From the NCBI GenBank assembly GCA_037444165.1, contig JBBIMX010000005.1:1-64000 (forward strand): 64,000 nt of DNA. The letters run 5' to 3'. Positions 40,833-49,066 of this stretch are shown piece after piece; position 1 is the first letter of the stretch; each line of letters starts with the position of its first letter. The translations under genes were made by a program, and so were the position numbers. Under the pieces are notes generated by a model. That model was not told the origin of the DNA. It did no database searches and was given only the letters and a program-made list of their open reading frames with translations. Source of the stretch: CALIBK01 sp037444165 (GTDB taxonomy: Bacteria > Desulfobacterota > BSN033 > UBA1163).

Positions 40833-41846
40833 ATGAAGCCCTCTCCCCCTCTTATAAAATTGGAAGGGTTTTATGAGAAGATCGTCACCCATCATGATTT
40901 TGATGGGATGATCAGCGCCTCCATCTGTGGATGGGTGTTGAAAATCAGAAAGATCCTTTTCGCCGGACCGTTGGTCATCACCCGAAATCAGATCACGATT
41001 ACAGAAAGAGATGTGGTCTGTGACCTTCCCTATCCTCTCCAGTGTGGCCTTTGGTTTGACCACCATGAAGGAAATCTCCAGGAATTAGAGTATCGGAGAA
41101 TCGATCCTTCCTCCATTCCTGGACGATTTGCCCTTAAACCAAGCTGCAGTCGGGTGGTTTACGAATATTTTTCAGAAAGAGTGGAACTCCCTTCACGATT
41201 TTTAGAGGCCGTTGAAGAGGCAGACCGAATTGATAGTTTTTCCTATGAAAGCGTTGAAGAGTGGCGAAAGGAGACCCCTGGAAGGATCATCGACCTCACC
41301 TTGAAAGTCCGTTTCCAGAGCTCGGAGGAGCAGACTCATTATATGAGAAACTTGGTGAGAGAACTAAAAGACCGACCCATTGGAGAAGTCGCTCAGCTTG
41401 ATTTTATCCAGACGCGCTTCCAGCGATATCGAGAGGAAGAGGGTCGCATGCTAAAAATCCTTCAGGATGCCTCCTCTTTCCTTGAGGAGGATGAGAGGAA
41501 GGAGATTGTGGTGATTGATCTTACCCCTTATCATCGGAGGCCCCATCTCATTAAAAACCTTGCTTTTCTTCTCTATCCCCAGGCCCTCAGTGTGTTAGAG
41601 GTCTATAATTTAATGGATCCTCAGGGGGTGAAGAGTAATCATTTGGGCTTTTCCATGTCCCTTTCAATTAATGGGAACAGACAGGGAACAAGAAAGAATA
41701 TTGGTGAGATCATGAGGACCCTAAACATCGGAGATGGCCACCCGGGGGCGGCCTCTGGACAGGTTCGATGCCGGTCGAAACAGGAGATGCTGAAAAAGAA
41801 GAAAGAGGTTTTAAATCAGATCTTTAGGCTCTGGTCAACCCAGTAA
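40833..41846 (+). CDS. DHH/DHHA1-type phosphoesterase-like protein
   Basis: The 337-residue product resembles DHH-family phosphoesterases (RecJ, NrnA, exopolyphosphatase type). The metal motifs are recognisable but degenerate: VTHHDFDGMISASICG near residue 18 (usually HxDxDG), GLWFDHHEGNLQEL near residue 72 (the DHH motif, complete), a middle Asp in EEADRIDSF, and a C-terminal DHHA1-like GDGHPGAASGQVRC near residue 305 (usually GGGHxxAxG). It may hydrolyse short oligonucleotides, cyclic dinucleotides or polyphosphate; the sequence does not tell which. No ribosome-binding site is visible at the ATG. comB follows after 34 bp. Confidence 0.8.
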   Translation: MKPSPPLIKLEGFYEKIVTHHDFDGMISASICGWVLKIRKILFAGPLVITRNQITITERDVVCDLPYPLQCGLWFDHHEGNLQELEYRRIDPSSIPGRFALKPSCSRVVYEYFSERVELPSRFLEAVEEADRIDSFSYESVEEWRKETPGRIIDLTLKVRFQSSEEQTHYMRNLVRELKDRPIGEVAQLDFIQTRFQRYREEEGRMLKILQDASSFLEEDERKEIVVIDLTPYHRRPHLIKNLAFLLYPQALSVLEVYNLMDPQGVKSNHLGFSMSLSINGNRQGTRKNIGEIMRTLNIGDGHPGAASGQVRCRSKQEMLKKKKEVLNQIFRLWSTQ

Positions 41847-41880
41847 ATCTTATTTATCCCAATCTTCGGAGGCCCTTTTC

Positions 41881-42606
41881 ATGGAGATTGACATCCAACT
41901 CATCCCCATCCCTCTGAATCCCGTCACCCTTTCTGAGCGAATGGTTATCGTAATTGATGTCCTTCGTGCGACCTCGGTTATCGTCCAGGCCATTTCAGAA
42001 GGGGCTACGGAGATCATCCCTGTCGAAACCGTTGAAGAAGCCTTTGAAAAAGCAAAGGCCTTTCCCGAAGGAACAACCCTCTTAGGAGGGGAGAGGAATA
42101 GTCGAAAGATCGAAGGATTCGACCTCGGTAACTCTCCCAAAGAGTATCGCTCTGAAAGGATCAGGGGGAAAAGAATCATTCTGACGACGACCAATGGGAC
42201 CAGGGCATTTTATCTGGTCTCTTCTGGGAAGGAGGTCCTGGTCGGAAGCTTCTTCAATCTCAGAGCGATTACCAGGTACTGTCTCTCTCAGGGAGAAGAC
42301 CTTCTCATCTTTGCCTCTGGAGACGAAGGAAAGTTTTCCCTCGAGGACGTGGTCTGTGGAGGGATGTTGATCGAGAAGATCGCAGAAGAGGGGGGCTCCA
42401 TTCGACTCACCGATGCTGCCTTCGCTTCAAGAATTCTCTATGAAAGGTTTAAAAGGAATCCCCTCGAAGCCTTTTACGCTTCCCACCACGGGAGAGATTT
42501 GGTCAAAAAGGGGTTTGAGGAAGACCTTCTCTATTGTGCTCAGTCGGACATCTCTGAGGTCATTCCAATTTTCAGGCAAGGAGTCATTAGACCCCGTAGA
42601 GAATAA
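41881..42606 (+). CDS. comB: 2-phosphosulfolactate phosphatase family protein (ComB)
   Basis: ComB hydrolyses 2-phosphosulfolactate to sulfolactate in coenzyme M biosynthesis in methanogens; bacterial homologues are widespread and often of unproven role. The 241-residue product matches the family: VIVIDVLRATSVIVQAISEGA near residue 24, LLGGERNSRKIEGFDLGNSP near residue 67, RIILTTTNGTRAF near residue 100, and DVVCGGMLIEKI near residue 160. Start ATG 41881 follows CGGAGG. No other coenzyme M genes are in the window, so a related phosphatase activity is equally possible. Confidence 0.85.
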   Translation: MEIDIQLIPIPLNPVTLSERMVIVIDVLRATSVIVQAISEGATEIIPVETVEEAFEKAKAFPEGTTLLGGERNSRKIEGFDLGNSPKEYRSERIRGKRIILTTTNGTRAFYLVSSGKEVLVGSFFNLRAITRYCLSQGEDLLIFASGDEGKFSLEDVVCGGMLIEKIAEEGGSIRLTDAAFASRILYERFKRNPLEAFYASHHGRDLVKKGFEEDLLYCAQSDISEVIPIFRQGVIRPRRE

Positions 42607-42623
42607 AAAATTGGAGGGCGAAG

Positions 42624-43094
42624 ATGAGGCATCCGGAAAGGGCGATAAAAGAAAAGGAGACGATGGAGGGACTTCTTAAACAGACAGGGGTCGGAAGAAT
42701 GGCTACGGTGAATCCGGAAGGAATCCCGGTCATCAAACCCGTTCATTTTCTTTATGAGGAGGGAAAGGTCTATATCCATTCTTCAAAAAAAGGGGAAAAG
42801 ATAGAAGATCTCCGGAGGGGGAGCCCGGTCTGTTTTGAGGTGGACGATTTCATTGCCTATGGAGCAACCCAAAGCTCTCCATGTAAAGCCCATTCTTATT
42901 ATAGGAGTGTCATCATTAAAGGAAGAGGGATTCTTATGCGGGAGAAGGAGAGAAAGAAGAGGATTCTCGGGCTGATGATGGAAAAGTATCAACCCGAAGG
43001 AGGATATGGGGAGATTTCCGAAGAGAGTCTCAATCAGACCGCTATCATTGAGATTTCCATCCAAGAGATGACCGGAAAAGAAAGGTTAGAATAG
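42624..43094 (+). CDS. Pyridoxamine 5'-phosphate oxidase-like flavin-binding protein
   Basis: Small FMN-binding split-barrel protein, 156 residues, of the NimA/PPOX-like group. Family features: GVGRMATVNPEGIPVIKPVHFLYEEGKVYIHSSKKGEKIEDL (about residues 22-63), CFEVDD near residue 73, a YRSVIIKGRG strand near residue 92, and a C-terminal segment with KYQPEGG. Members reduce nitroimidazoles or bind flavin/haem; the actual substrate cannot be told from sequence. It begins 17 bp after comB, behind GGAGGGCGAAG, and ends directly at the start of the next gene, so it is probably in one operon. Confidence 0.82.
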   Translation: MRHPERAIKEKETMEGLLKQTGVGRMATVNPEGIPVIKPVHFLYEEGKVYIHSSKKGEKIEDLRRGSPVCFEVDDFIAYGATQSSPCKAHSYYRSVIIKGRGILMREKERKKRILGLMMEKYQPEGGYGEISEESLNQTAIIEISIQEMTGKERLE

Positions 43095-44258
43095 ATGAGA
43101 GAGATTGTCTCCATCGTTCGATGCCAGAGCTACGAGGAAGAGGAAGTCTTTAAAGCCCTCCAAAAATCCATCGATTTCATCGGAGGAATTCGAAGATTTG
43201 TAAAGGAAGGAGATCGGGTTCTTCTCAAACCCAATCTTCTTTATGGGAAGGCCCCGGAGAAAGCCGTAACAACCCATCCTGCGATCGTGAAAGGAATGAT
43301 TCGAATGGTTCAAGGGGCAGGAGGGAAACCTTTTATCGGGGATAGCCCTTCTATTGGAGGGTTGATGAAGACGGCGGAACGGGCAGGGATAAAGGAGATC
43401 GCCGAGGAGATGGGCTGTCCTTTGGTGGAATTTAACCACCCCGTTTCTCCAAGCGACCGAAAAGGAAGTTTCTTTAAGTCTATTGAAATTGACCAAAGCG
43501 TGATGGATGCAGATGTGGTCATTAATCTCCCAAAATGGAAAACCCATGCCCAGATGCTTCTAACCCTGGGGGTGAAGAATCTTTTTGGATGTATTCCTGG
43601 GACCAGGAAGGCTCTCTGGCATTTAAAAGCAGGGGAGGATCAGAGGAGATTCGCCCAGGTCTTGGTAGACCTTTATCAGATTATTTCACCCCCTCTCACC
43701 GTACTGGATGGGGTGATTGGAATGGATGGAAACGGGCCCAATAGTGGTCGACCCATCTCTCTTGGATTGATTCTATCGAGCACCGATGCCCTCAGCCTGG
43801 ATCAAGTGGTCTGTGACCTCCTTGGTCTTCCGAGGATCTCCTTGATGACGAATCGAGTGGCTTTAGAAGCAGGGTTAGGGAGCGATGAGATTGAGACGGT
43901 TGGAGAGAGGATCGAAGAGGTAAGCATTTCCAAATTTGAGCTTCCTAAACTTTCCTCCCTGAATTGGGGTCTTCCTGATTTTTTAAGGAGGCTTCTAAAG
44001 AATACTTTGAGTTCGAAACCCGTCCTGGAAAAAGAGCGTTGCAAACAATGCGGTCAATGTGTTGAGAGTTGCCCGCCCAGATCCCTCTCTTTGACGGAAA
44101 AGGGGCCATCCTTCGATTACGGACAGTGTATCCGATGCTTCTGCTGTCAAGAGGTTTGCCCAGAAGGGGCTATCCATATTGAGCCTGGATGGGGCCTGAG
44201 ATGGTACCATCAAATCCGGGGCAAGAAATTCAATCCAACCAGACCCCTCTCCCTCTGA
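43095..44258 (+). CDS. DUF362 protein with two 4Fe-4S clusters
   Basis: The 387-residue product has an N-terminal DUF362 domain (about 1-300; LLKPNLLYGKAPEKAVTTHP near residue 47, PKWKTHAQMLLTLGVKNLFG near residue 150). A C-terminal bacterial ferredoxin domain carries two CxxCxxCxxxC motifs (CKQCGQCVESC near residue 316 and CIRCFCCQEVC near residue 345). DUF362 proteins are of unknown biochemical role, widespread in anaerobes, and thought to be redox or maturation factors. The ATG at 43095 immediately follows the stop of the flavin-binding protein gene, suggesting coupled electron transfer. A second, differently built DUF362 protein is encoded on the other strand beyond truA. Confidence 0.86.
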   Translation: MREIVSIVRCQSYEEEEVFKALQKSIDFIGGIRRFVKEGDRVLLKPNLLYGKAPEKAVTTHPAIVKGMIRMVQGAGGKPFIGDSPSIGGLMKTAERAGIKEIAEEMGCPLVEFNHPVSPSDRKGSFFKSIEIDQSVMDADVVINLPKWKTHAQMLLTLGVKNLFGCIPGTRKALWHLKAGEDQRRFAQVLVDLYQIISPPLTVLDGVIGMDGNGPNSGRPISLGLILSSTDALSLDQVVCDLLGLPRISLMTNRVALEAGLGSDEIETVGERIEEVSISKFELPKLSSLNWGLPDFLRRLLKNTLSSKPVLEKERCKQCGQCVESCPPRSLSLTEKGPSFDYGQCIRCFCCQEVCPEGAIHIEPGWGLRWYHQIRGKKFNPTRPLSL

Positions 44259-44288
44259 AAAGAGGAGATTCACATTTGAGTCGCTCGA

Positions 44289-45026
44289 ATGAGGACCATC
44301 AAACTGACCATCGAATATGATGGAACAGAGTACCTGGGTTGGCAGAGTCAACCCGATGGGAAAACGATTCAGGGAGTCCTTGAAGAGACCCTGAAACAGA
44401 TTACAGGAGAGAAGGTCCATGTGATCGGCTCAGGGAGAACCGATGCTGGGGTTCATGCATTAGCCCAGGTTGCTCATTTCAAGACCGAAAGTCCTATCGA
44501 TCTCAACTCCCTGCAGCGAGCCCTGAATAGTCTCCTTCCTAAAGATGTTCTTATCAAAAGAGCGGAGGAGGTGGACAGAGATTTCCACGCTCAGAAAAAG
44601 GCCAGGAGTAAGGTCTATGAATATCGAATCCTCAATCAGCCCCTCCGCTCTGTCTTTCATCGCCAATACAGCTGGCATATTCCTCAAAAGCTGGATGAGG
44701 AGGCGATGTCAAAAGCGGCTCTTTTTCTCATCGGGGAGCACGACTTCTCCTCCTTTCGATCTTCTGGAACTCCAACCAAGACCCCTGTCCGAACAGTGTT
44801 CCGAGCGGAGTGGAAGAAAGATCGAGGAGGAATCCTTCGGTTTGAGATCGAAGCCAATGGCTTTCTAAAACAGATGGTTCGAACCATTGTGGGAACCTTG
44901 GTGGAGGTAGGAAAGGGGAGGATCAGTCCTGAAGACTTCAAAGAGATTCTTCATTCTAAGGATCGAAAGAGAGCCGGTCCCACTGCCCCTCCCCATGGCC
45001 TGTTTCTCAAGGAGGTCAAATACTGA
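44289..45026 (+). CDS. truA: tRNA pseudouridine synthase A
   Basis: TruA makes pseudouridine at positions 38-40 of the tRNA anticodon arm. The 245-residue product has YDGTEYLGWQSQPDGKTIQGVLE near residue 10, the catalytic Asp52 in GSGRTDAGVHALAQVAHF, KKARSKVYEYRI near residue 98, and the C-terminal NGFLKQMVRTIVGTLVEVGKG near residue 198. It is separated from the DUF362 gene by 30 bp and converges on another DUF362 gene 48 bp further on. Confidence 0.97.
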   Translation: MRTIKLTIEYDGTEYLGWQSQPDGKTIQGVLEETLKQITGEKVHVIGSGRTDAGVHALAQVAHFKTESPIDLNSLQRALNSLLPKDVLIKRAEEVDRDFHAQKKARSKVYEYRILNQPLRSVFHRQYSWHIPQKLDEEAMSKAALFLIGEHDFSSFRSSGTPTKTPVRTVFRAEWKKDRGGILRFEIEANGFLKQMVRTIVGTLVEVGKGRISPEDFKEILHSKDRKRAGPTAPPHGLFLKEVKY

Positions 45027-45074
45027 ATCGCTCCTAAAATGTTTCCTACCCATCGGTAAAGGATTACGGACCAA

Positions 45075-46208
45075 TCATACAGGGATGAGCTCATATTTTC
45101 GAGTTCCCAATCCAATCTCCTCAGCGTATGAGAGTTGAATACTCCAATCGACCTCCGGATAAAGGGCACGAAATTTATCCTCCCCTTCATTCCAGTTCTT
45201 TAGAAGTTTAGAAGATCGGTTTCCTTCTTCCCGATTCACCAGATCCACAGAGGCCTGATCAATCGCTACGGGATCTTCCGAAGACAAAATTCCAATATCC
45301 CTGACGATCGGGATATCGGAATATCCATAACAATCGCAGGCAGGGGAAATCTGGGTGAGAAAATTGAGGAAGAGGGTCTTTCCCTTTTTATTCAGAATGG
45401 CTCCGTAAGCATACTCGACCATCTTTTTTTGAAAGATGGGTATCGATTCGTTCCATTGGATTTGGATGGCACCCGAGGGACAGGTCAAGATGCATTCTCC
45501 GCATCCAATACATTTTTGAGGATGAATCCGGGCCACCGAACGATTTGACCGATCTTCCTTTTCGAGGGAAAAGAGAGAGATGGCCCCTGAAGGACACCAG
45601 CTCAGACAGCTCCCACATCCCTTACAGAGTTTTTCCTTCACTTTAGGGGAGATATTGGAATGCTGGCTTAACTTTCCCTCCCGGCCTGAACACCCCATCC
45701 CTAAATTTTTGAGTGCCCCTCCAAAGCCCGAAAGCTCATGTCCTTTAAAATGGGTAACCACAATGAGGGCATCAGCCATATAGATGGTCTGGGCAATGGA
45801 GACCGTTTTAAAGTAGGTTTTATCAATTTTCACTCTCACGGTGCTATTTCCCCTCAGACCATCGGCAATCAACACAGGAGCCCCGATGACGGAATCCGTG
45901 AAACCATGTTGATAGGCTGTGGTCAAATGGGACACCGCATCACTACGAGAGCCAATGTAAAGGGTATTCGTATCGGTCAGGAAAGGTTTTCCTTCATATT
46001 CCTTGACCCGATCGACGATCCTTCGGATAAAGATGGGTCGGATATAGGCCGTATTCCCTTTCTCACCGAAATGAAGTTTAATGGCTACCAGATCCTTCTG
46101 CTTGATCTTTTCTTTTAGGTGGACCCGTTCTAAGAGAAGGTCTAATTTGTCAAAAAGGGTCCTTTTGGATTCCACCCGGAGATCGGAAAAAAAGACAGGT
46201 TTTTTCAT
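45075..46208 (-). CDS. DUF362 protein with internal 4Fe-4S ferredoxin domain
   Basis: The 377-residue product has the DUF362 domain split by an inserted two-cluster ferredoxin module. DUF362 N-part: VAIKLHFGEKGNTAYIRP near residue 41, DALIVVTHFKGHELSGFGGALKNLGMGC near residue 147. Cluster motifs: CKGCGSCLSWC near residue 195 and CIGCGECILTC near residue 233. DUF362 C-part: DIPIVRDIGILSSEDPVAIDQASVDLVN near residue 300. The architecture differs from the 43095 protein, where the clusters are at the C-terminus. It is predicted cytoplasmic (no signal peptide). It stands alone on the minus strand, upstream of the repeat at 46295. Confidence 0.87.
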   Translation of the reverse strand: MKKPVFFSDLRVESKRTLFDKLDLLLERVHLKEKIKQKDLVAIKLHFGEKGNTAYIRPIFIRRIVDRVKEYEGKPFLTDTNTLYIGSRSDAVSHLTTAYQHGFTDSVIGAPVLIADGLRGNSTVRVKIDKTYFKTVSIAQTIYMADALIVVTHFKGHELSGFGGALKNLGMGCSGREGKLSQHSNISPKVKEKLCKGCGSCLSWCPSGAISLFSLEKEDRSNRSVARIHPQKCIGCGECILTCPSGAIQIQWNESIPIFQKKMVEYAYGAILNKKGKTLFLNFLTQISPACDCYGYSDIPIVRDIGILSSEDPVAIDQASVDLVNREEGNRSSKLLKNWNEGEDKFRALYPEVDWSIQLSYAEEIGLGTRKYELIPV

Positions 46209-46294
46209 TTGGGACCTCCGTCTTGGCGATTCTAAGAGAATTCGACTTTGGTGTCAACTGTCCAGGTGTAATCCTTCACTCAGAAGTGGGGAAT

Positions 46295-46351
46295 AAGCCC
46301 GAGAGAGGTATTGGGCGTTCTATGGGTTTCGGAAATACTCCTGTCGGGCTT
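46295..46351 (-). repeat. Dispersed 57-bp repeat with inverted ends, copy 2
   Basis: Reverse-oriented copy of the element at 11568-11624 (51/57 identical). Its ends, AAGCCCGA and TCGGGCTT, are perfect inverted repeats here. It lies between the DUF362 gene and the EF-G-like gene. The flank towards 46255 (agtggggaataagcccg, ccttcactc) also matches the partial copies near 749 and 58691. Confidence 0.85.
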
Positions 46352-46477
46352 AAATTTATTTCTACCCTTCCGTGAGGAGATATTTTTAAGTCGTCCGAAG
46401 GGTTGACTTTCATGAAGAAAATGAGTAAAAATTTATTGTTTTAACCAGATTTGAAAAAAGGATAGAAAGGAGAAAAG

Positions 46478-48574
46478 ATGAGGCGGGTTGAACCTAATTT
46501 TATTCGAAACATCGGGACCTTTGGCCATGGAGGAGAAGGGAAGACCTCTTTAGTAGAGGCCATCCTATTCGATACAGGAATCAATACCAGGTTGGGCCGG
46601 GTGGACGATGGTTCCTCCATCATGGATTTTGAGCCGGAAGAGATCAATCGAAAGATTAGTATTAGTGCCTCCCTGGCCCATTTCGATTGGAACAAACACT
46701 TTTTTTATGTCATCGATACCCCCGGGTATGCCAATTTTATCTTCGAAGCGAAGGCTTCGATGAGGGTGGTGGATGGGGCCATTATCGTCGTGGGAGCGAA
46801 TTCTGAGGTAAAGGTTCAAACCGAGACGGTCTGGGATTATGCCAATGAGTTCGAAGTTCCTCGAATCCTCTTTGTGAGTAAGATGGATATGGAGAGGGCC
46901 GATTTTCTTAAAGTCGTTGAAGAGGTCAAGAAGGCCTTTCCGTCTCAGCCCTCGGTTCCTGTTCAACTTCCCATCGGAAGCAGTGGGGAGTTCAAAGGGG
47001 TGATCGACCTGATCCAGAAAAAGGCCTATTTCTACCAGAGAGATGGAAGTGGGCAGTTTGAAGTCAAGGAAGTTCCCCCAGAGATGGAAGAGGAGGTGAA
47101 TCGGTTTCGTGAGAAGTTGATCGAGACGCTCGTTGAGATGGACGATCAGCTCATGGAGAAGTATTTAGAATCGGGGGAGATCACTACGGAAGAAGCCATG
47201 GCCTGTCTTCGAAAAGGGACCATTGAGCGAAGATTGGTTCCCGCTGTGTGCGGATCTTCTCTTCTGAATATTGGGATTCAGCCCCTCCTGGACCTCCTCA
47301 TTCACTGTTTCCCTTCACCGATAGAAAAGAAACCTGTCCAGGGGAGACATCCCAAGACCGGAGAAGTCGAGAGCCGGGAGCCGAAGGAAGACGTCCCTTT
47401 CTCTGCCTTTGTGTTCAAAACGATCGCAGATCCTTTTGCTGGGAAATTGAATCTCTTTAGGGTGTATTCAGGAAGCATCCATGCAGATTCTACGGTTTAT
47501 AATTCTAAGAAAGACGTCAAGGAAAGAATAGGGCAGATCTTTCTGATGGAGGGTAAAAAACAGAAACCCGTGGGTTTTGCAAGTGTCGGGGATATGGTGG
47601 CAGTAGCGAAATTAAAAGATACCTCCACTGGGGACACCCTTTGTGACGAAAAGAAGCCTGTTGTTTTTGAAGAGACAAAGATTCCTCTCCCTGTGATCAC
47701 CTATGCGATTGCTCCGAAAGCGAAAGGGGATGAAGAAAAGATTACCGCCTCCTTAGCCCGTCTTCATGAGGAAGACCCCACGATGATGGTTTCACGAGAT
47801 GAACAGACCGGAGAGATTCTTCTTTCCGGAGTCGGACAGTCTCACGTAGAGGTGATTGTTGAAAAGCTGAAGAGGAAGTTTGGGGTAGAGGTGAATCTGA
47901 GTACACCCAAGGTTCCCTATAAAGAGACGATCCGGGGAACAAAAACAGGGGTCATCTATCGGCATAAGAAACAGACCGGAGGCCGAGGCCAGTTTGCAGA
48001 GGTCCATTTCGATATCTCGCCCCTTCCACGAGGGGCAGGATTTGAGTTCGAGAATGCCCTGGTCGGGATGAATGTCCCGAGGAATTTTGTGCCCGCTGTG
48101 GAGAAGGGTATCCATGAAGCCATGCAGAGCGGAGTATTGGCAGGATACCCAGTGGTGGATGTGAAGGTACGATTCTATGATGGGAAGTCCCATGAAGTGG
48201 ACTCCTCTGAAATGGCCTTCAAGATTGCAGCGATCATGTGTTTTAAGAAAGGGATTGCGGAAGCCAATCCTGTCCTTCTTGAGCCCATCATGAAGGTGGA
48301 GGTCATCGCGCCGGAGGAAACGATTGGAGATGTCATTGGAGACCTTAATAGCCGACGCGGAAGGGTCTTAAAGGTCGATGCAAAGGGGAATTATCAGGTC
48401 ATTCAGGCCAATGTTCCTATGGCCGAGATGCTTAAATACGCCCCGGACCTGAACTCAAAGACTGGAGGCAGGGGAACCTTCACCATGGAGTTCTCTCATT
48501 ACGAAGAAGTCCCAGCCCAAATCGCGGAGAAGATTATTGCCCAGGCCAAGAAAGAGAAGGAGAGTAAAGAGTGA
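46478..48574 (+). CDS. fusA2: Elongation factor G-like protein (EF-G-II type)
   Basis: A 698-residue translational GTPase with the five-domain EF-G layout. The GTPase motifs are non-standard: G1 is GHGGEGKT (residues 16-23) instead of AHIDAGKT; switch I has NRKISISASLAHF instead of RGITI; G3 is DTPGYANF with Tyr replacing the catalytic His of DTPGH; G4 is SKMD instead of NKMD. These changes mark the EF-G-II paralogues, whose cellular job is unsettled (possibly slow or specialised translocation or recycling). Domain IV (GRGQFAEVHFDI) and domain V (GDVIGDLNSRRGRV) are intact. It is not next to rpsL/rpsG/tuf, so the canonical fusA is expected elsewhere. AAAGGAG precedes the ATG. Confidence 0.9.
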   Translation: MRRVEPNFIRNIGTFGHGGEGKTSLVEAILFDTGINTRLGRVDDGSSIMDFEPEEINRKISISASLAHFDWNKHFFYVIDTPGYANFIFEAKASMRVVDGAIIVVGANSEVKVQTETVWDYANEFEVPRILFVSKMDMERADFLKVVEEVKKAFPSQPSVPVQLPIGSSGEFKGVIDLIQKKAYFYQRDGSGQFEVKEVPPEMEEEVNRFREKLIETLVEMDDQLMEKYLESGEITTEEAMACLRKGTIERRLVPAVCGSSLLNIGIQPLLDLLIHCFPSPIEKKPVQGRHPKTGEVESREPKEDVPFSAFVFKTIADPFAGKLNLFRVYSGSIHADSTVYNSKKDVKERIGQIFLMEGKKQKPVGFASVGDMVAVAKLKDTSTGDTLCDEKKPVVFEETKIPLPVITYAIAPKAKGDEEKITASLARLHEEDPTMMVSRDEQTGEILLSGVGQSHVEVIVEKLKRKFGVEVNLSTPKVPYKETIRGTKTGVIYRHKKQTGGRGQFAEVHFDISPLPRGAGFEFENALVGMNVPRNFVPAVEKGIHEAMQSGVLAGYPVVDVKVRFYDGKSHEVDSSEMAFKIAAIMCFKKGIAEANPVLLEPIMKVEVIAPEETIGDVIGDLNSRRGRVLKVDAKGNYQVIQANVPMAEMLKYAPDLNSKTGGRGTFTMEFSHYEEVPAQIAEKIIAQAKKEKESKE

Positions 48575-48615
48575 GAAGGGAAAGGGGATGATCCCCCATT
48601 GGTGAGATAGAACTC

Positions 48616-49059
48616 ATGAGGGCGGTTATTCAGCGAGTCAAATCGGCTGAAGTATTTGTAGAGGGCCGATCGACAGGCAAGATTGGAAGAGGGCTATTGG
48701 TTTTCGTCGGGGTAGCTAAGGGAGATGGGGAAGAGGATCTCTCCTTTTTTGCCTCGAAACTTCCTGAGCTCAGAATTTTTGAAGATGACGCAGGGAAGTT
48801 CAATCTCTCGTTGAGAGAAGTGAAGGGAGAACTCTTAGTGGTGTCCCAGTTTACCCTTTATGGAGATTGCCGAAAAGGGAGAAGACCTTCTTTTACAGAA
48901 GCAGAAGAACCCACCCTCGCAAAGAGCCTCTATGAACGATTGATTTTAAAATTGAAAGACCAAGAGATACCTGTCCAGACAGGGGAATTCCAGGCAAAGA
49001 TGGAGGTTCATCTTATCAATGATGGCCCGGTGACCCTGTTTCTGGATAGTCGAAGGTGA
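48616..49059 (+). CDS. dtd: D-aminoacyl-tRNA deacylase
   Basis: Dtd hydrolyses D-amino acids from mischarged tRNAs. The 147-residue product is canonical: MRAVIQRVKSAEVFVEGRSTGKIGRGLLVFVGVAKGD at the start, LRIFEDDAGKFNLSL near residue 55, the SQFTLYGDCRKGRRPSFTEA motif near residue 77, and the cross-subunit Gly-Pro loop in NDGPVTLFLDSR at the C-terminus. It follows the EF-G-like gene after 41 bp and may share its transcript. An 8-bp spacer separates it from the next gene. Confidence 0.97.
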   Translation: MRAVIQRVKSAEVFVEGRSTGKIGRGLLVFVGVAKGDGEEDLSFFASKLPELRIFEDDAGKFNLSLREVKGELLVVSQFTLYGDCRKGRRPSFTEAEEPTLAKSLYERLILKLKDQEIPVQTGEFQAKMEVHLINDGPVTLFLDSRR

Positions 49060-49066
49060 TGGATGA

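Noticed and set aside
48586..48600. Small hairpin GGGGAT/ATCCCC before dtd as a terminator
   Set aside because: The stem is short with almost no loop and no T tract follows; dtd is likely co-transcribed with the EF-G-like gene.
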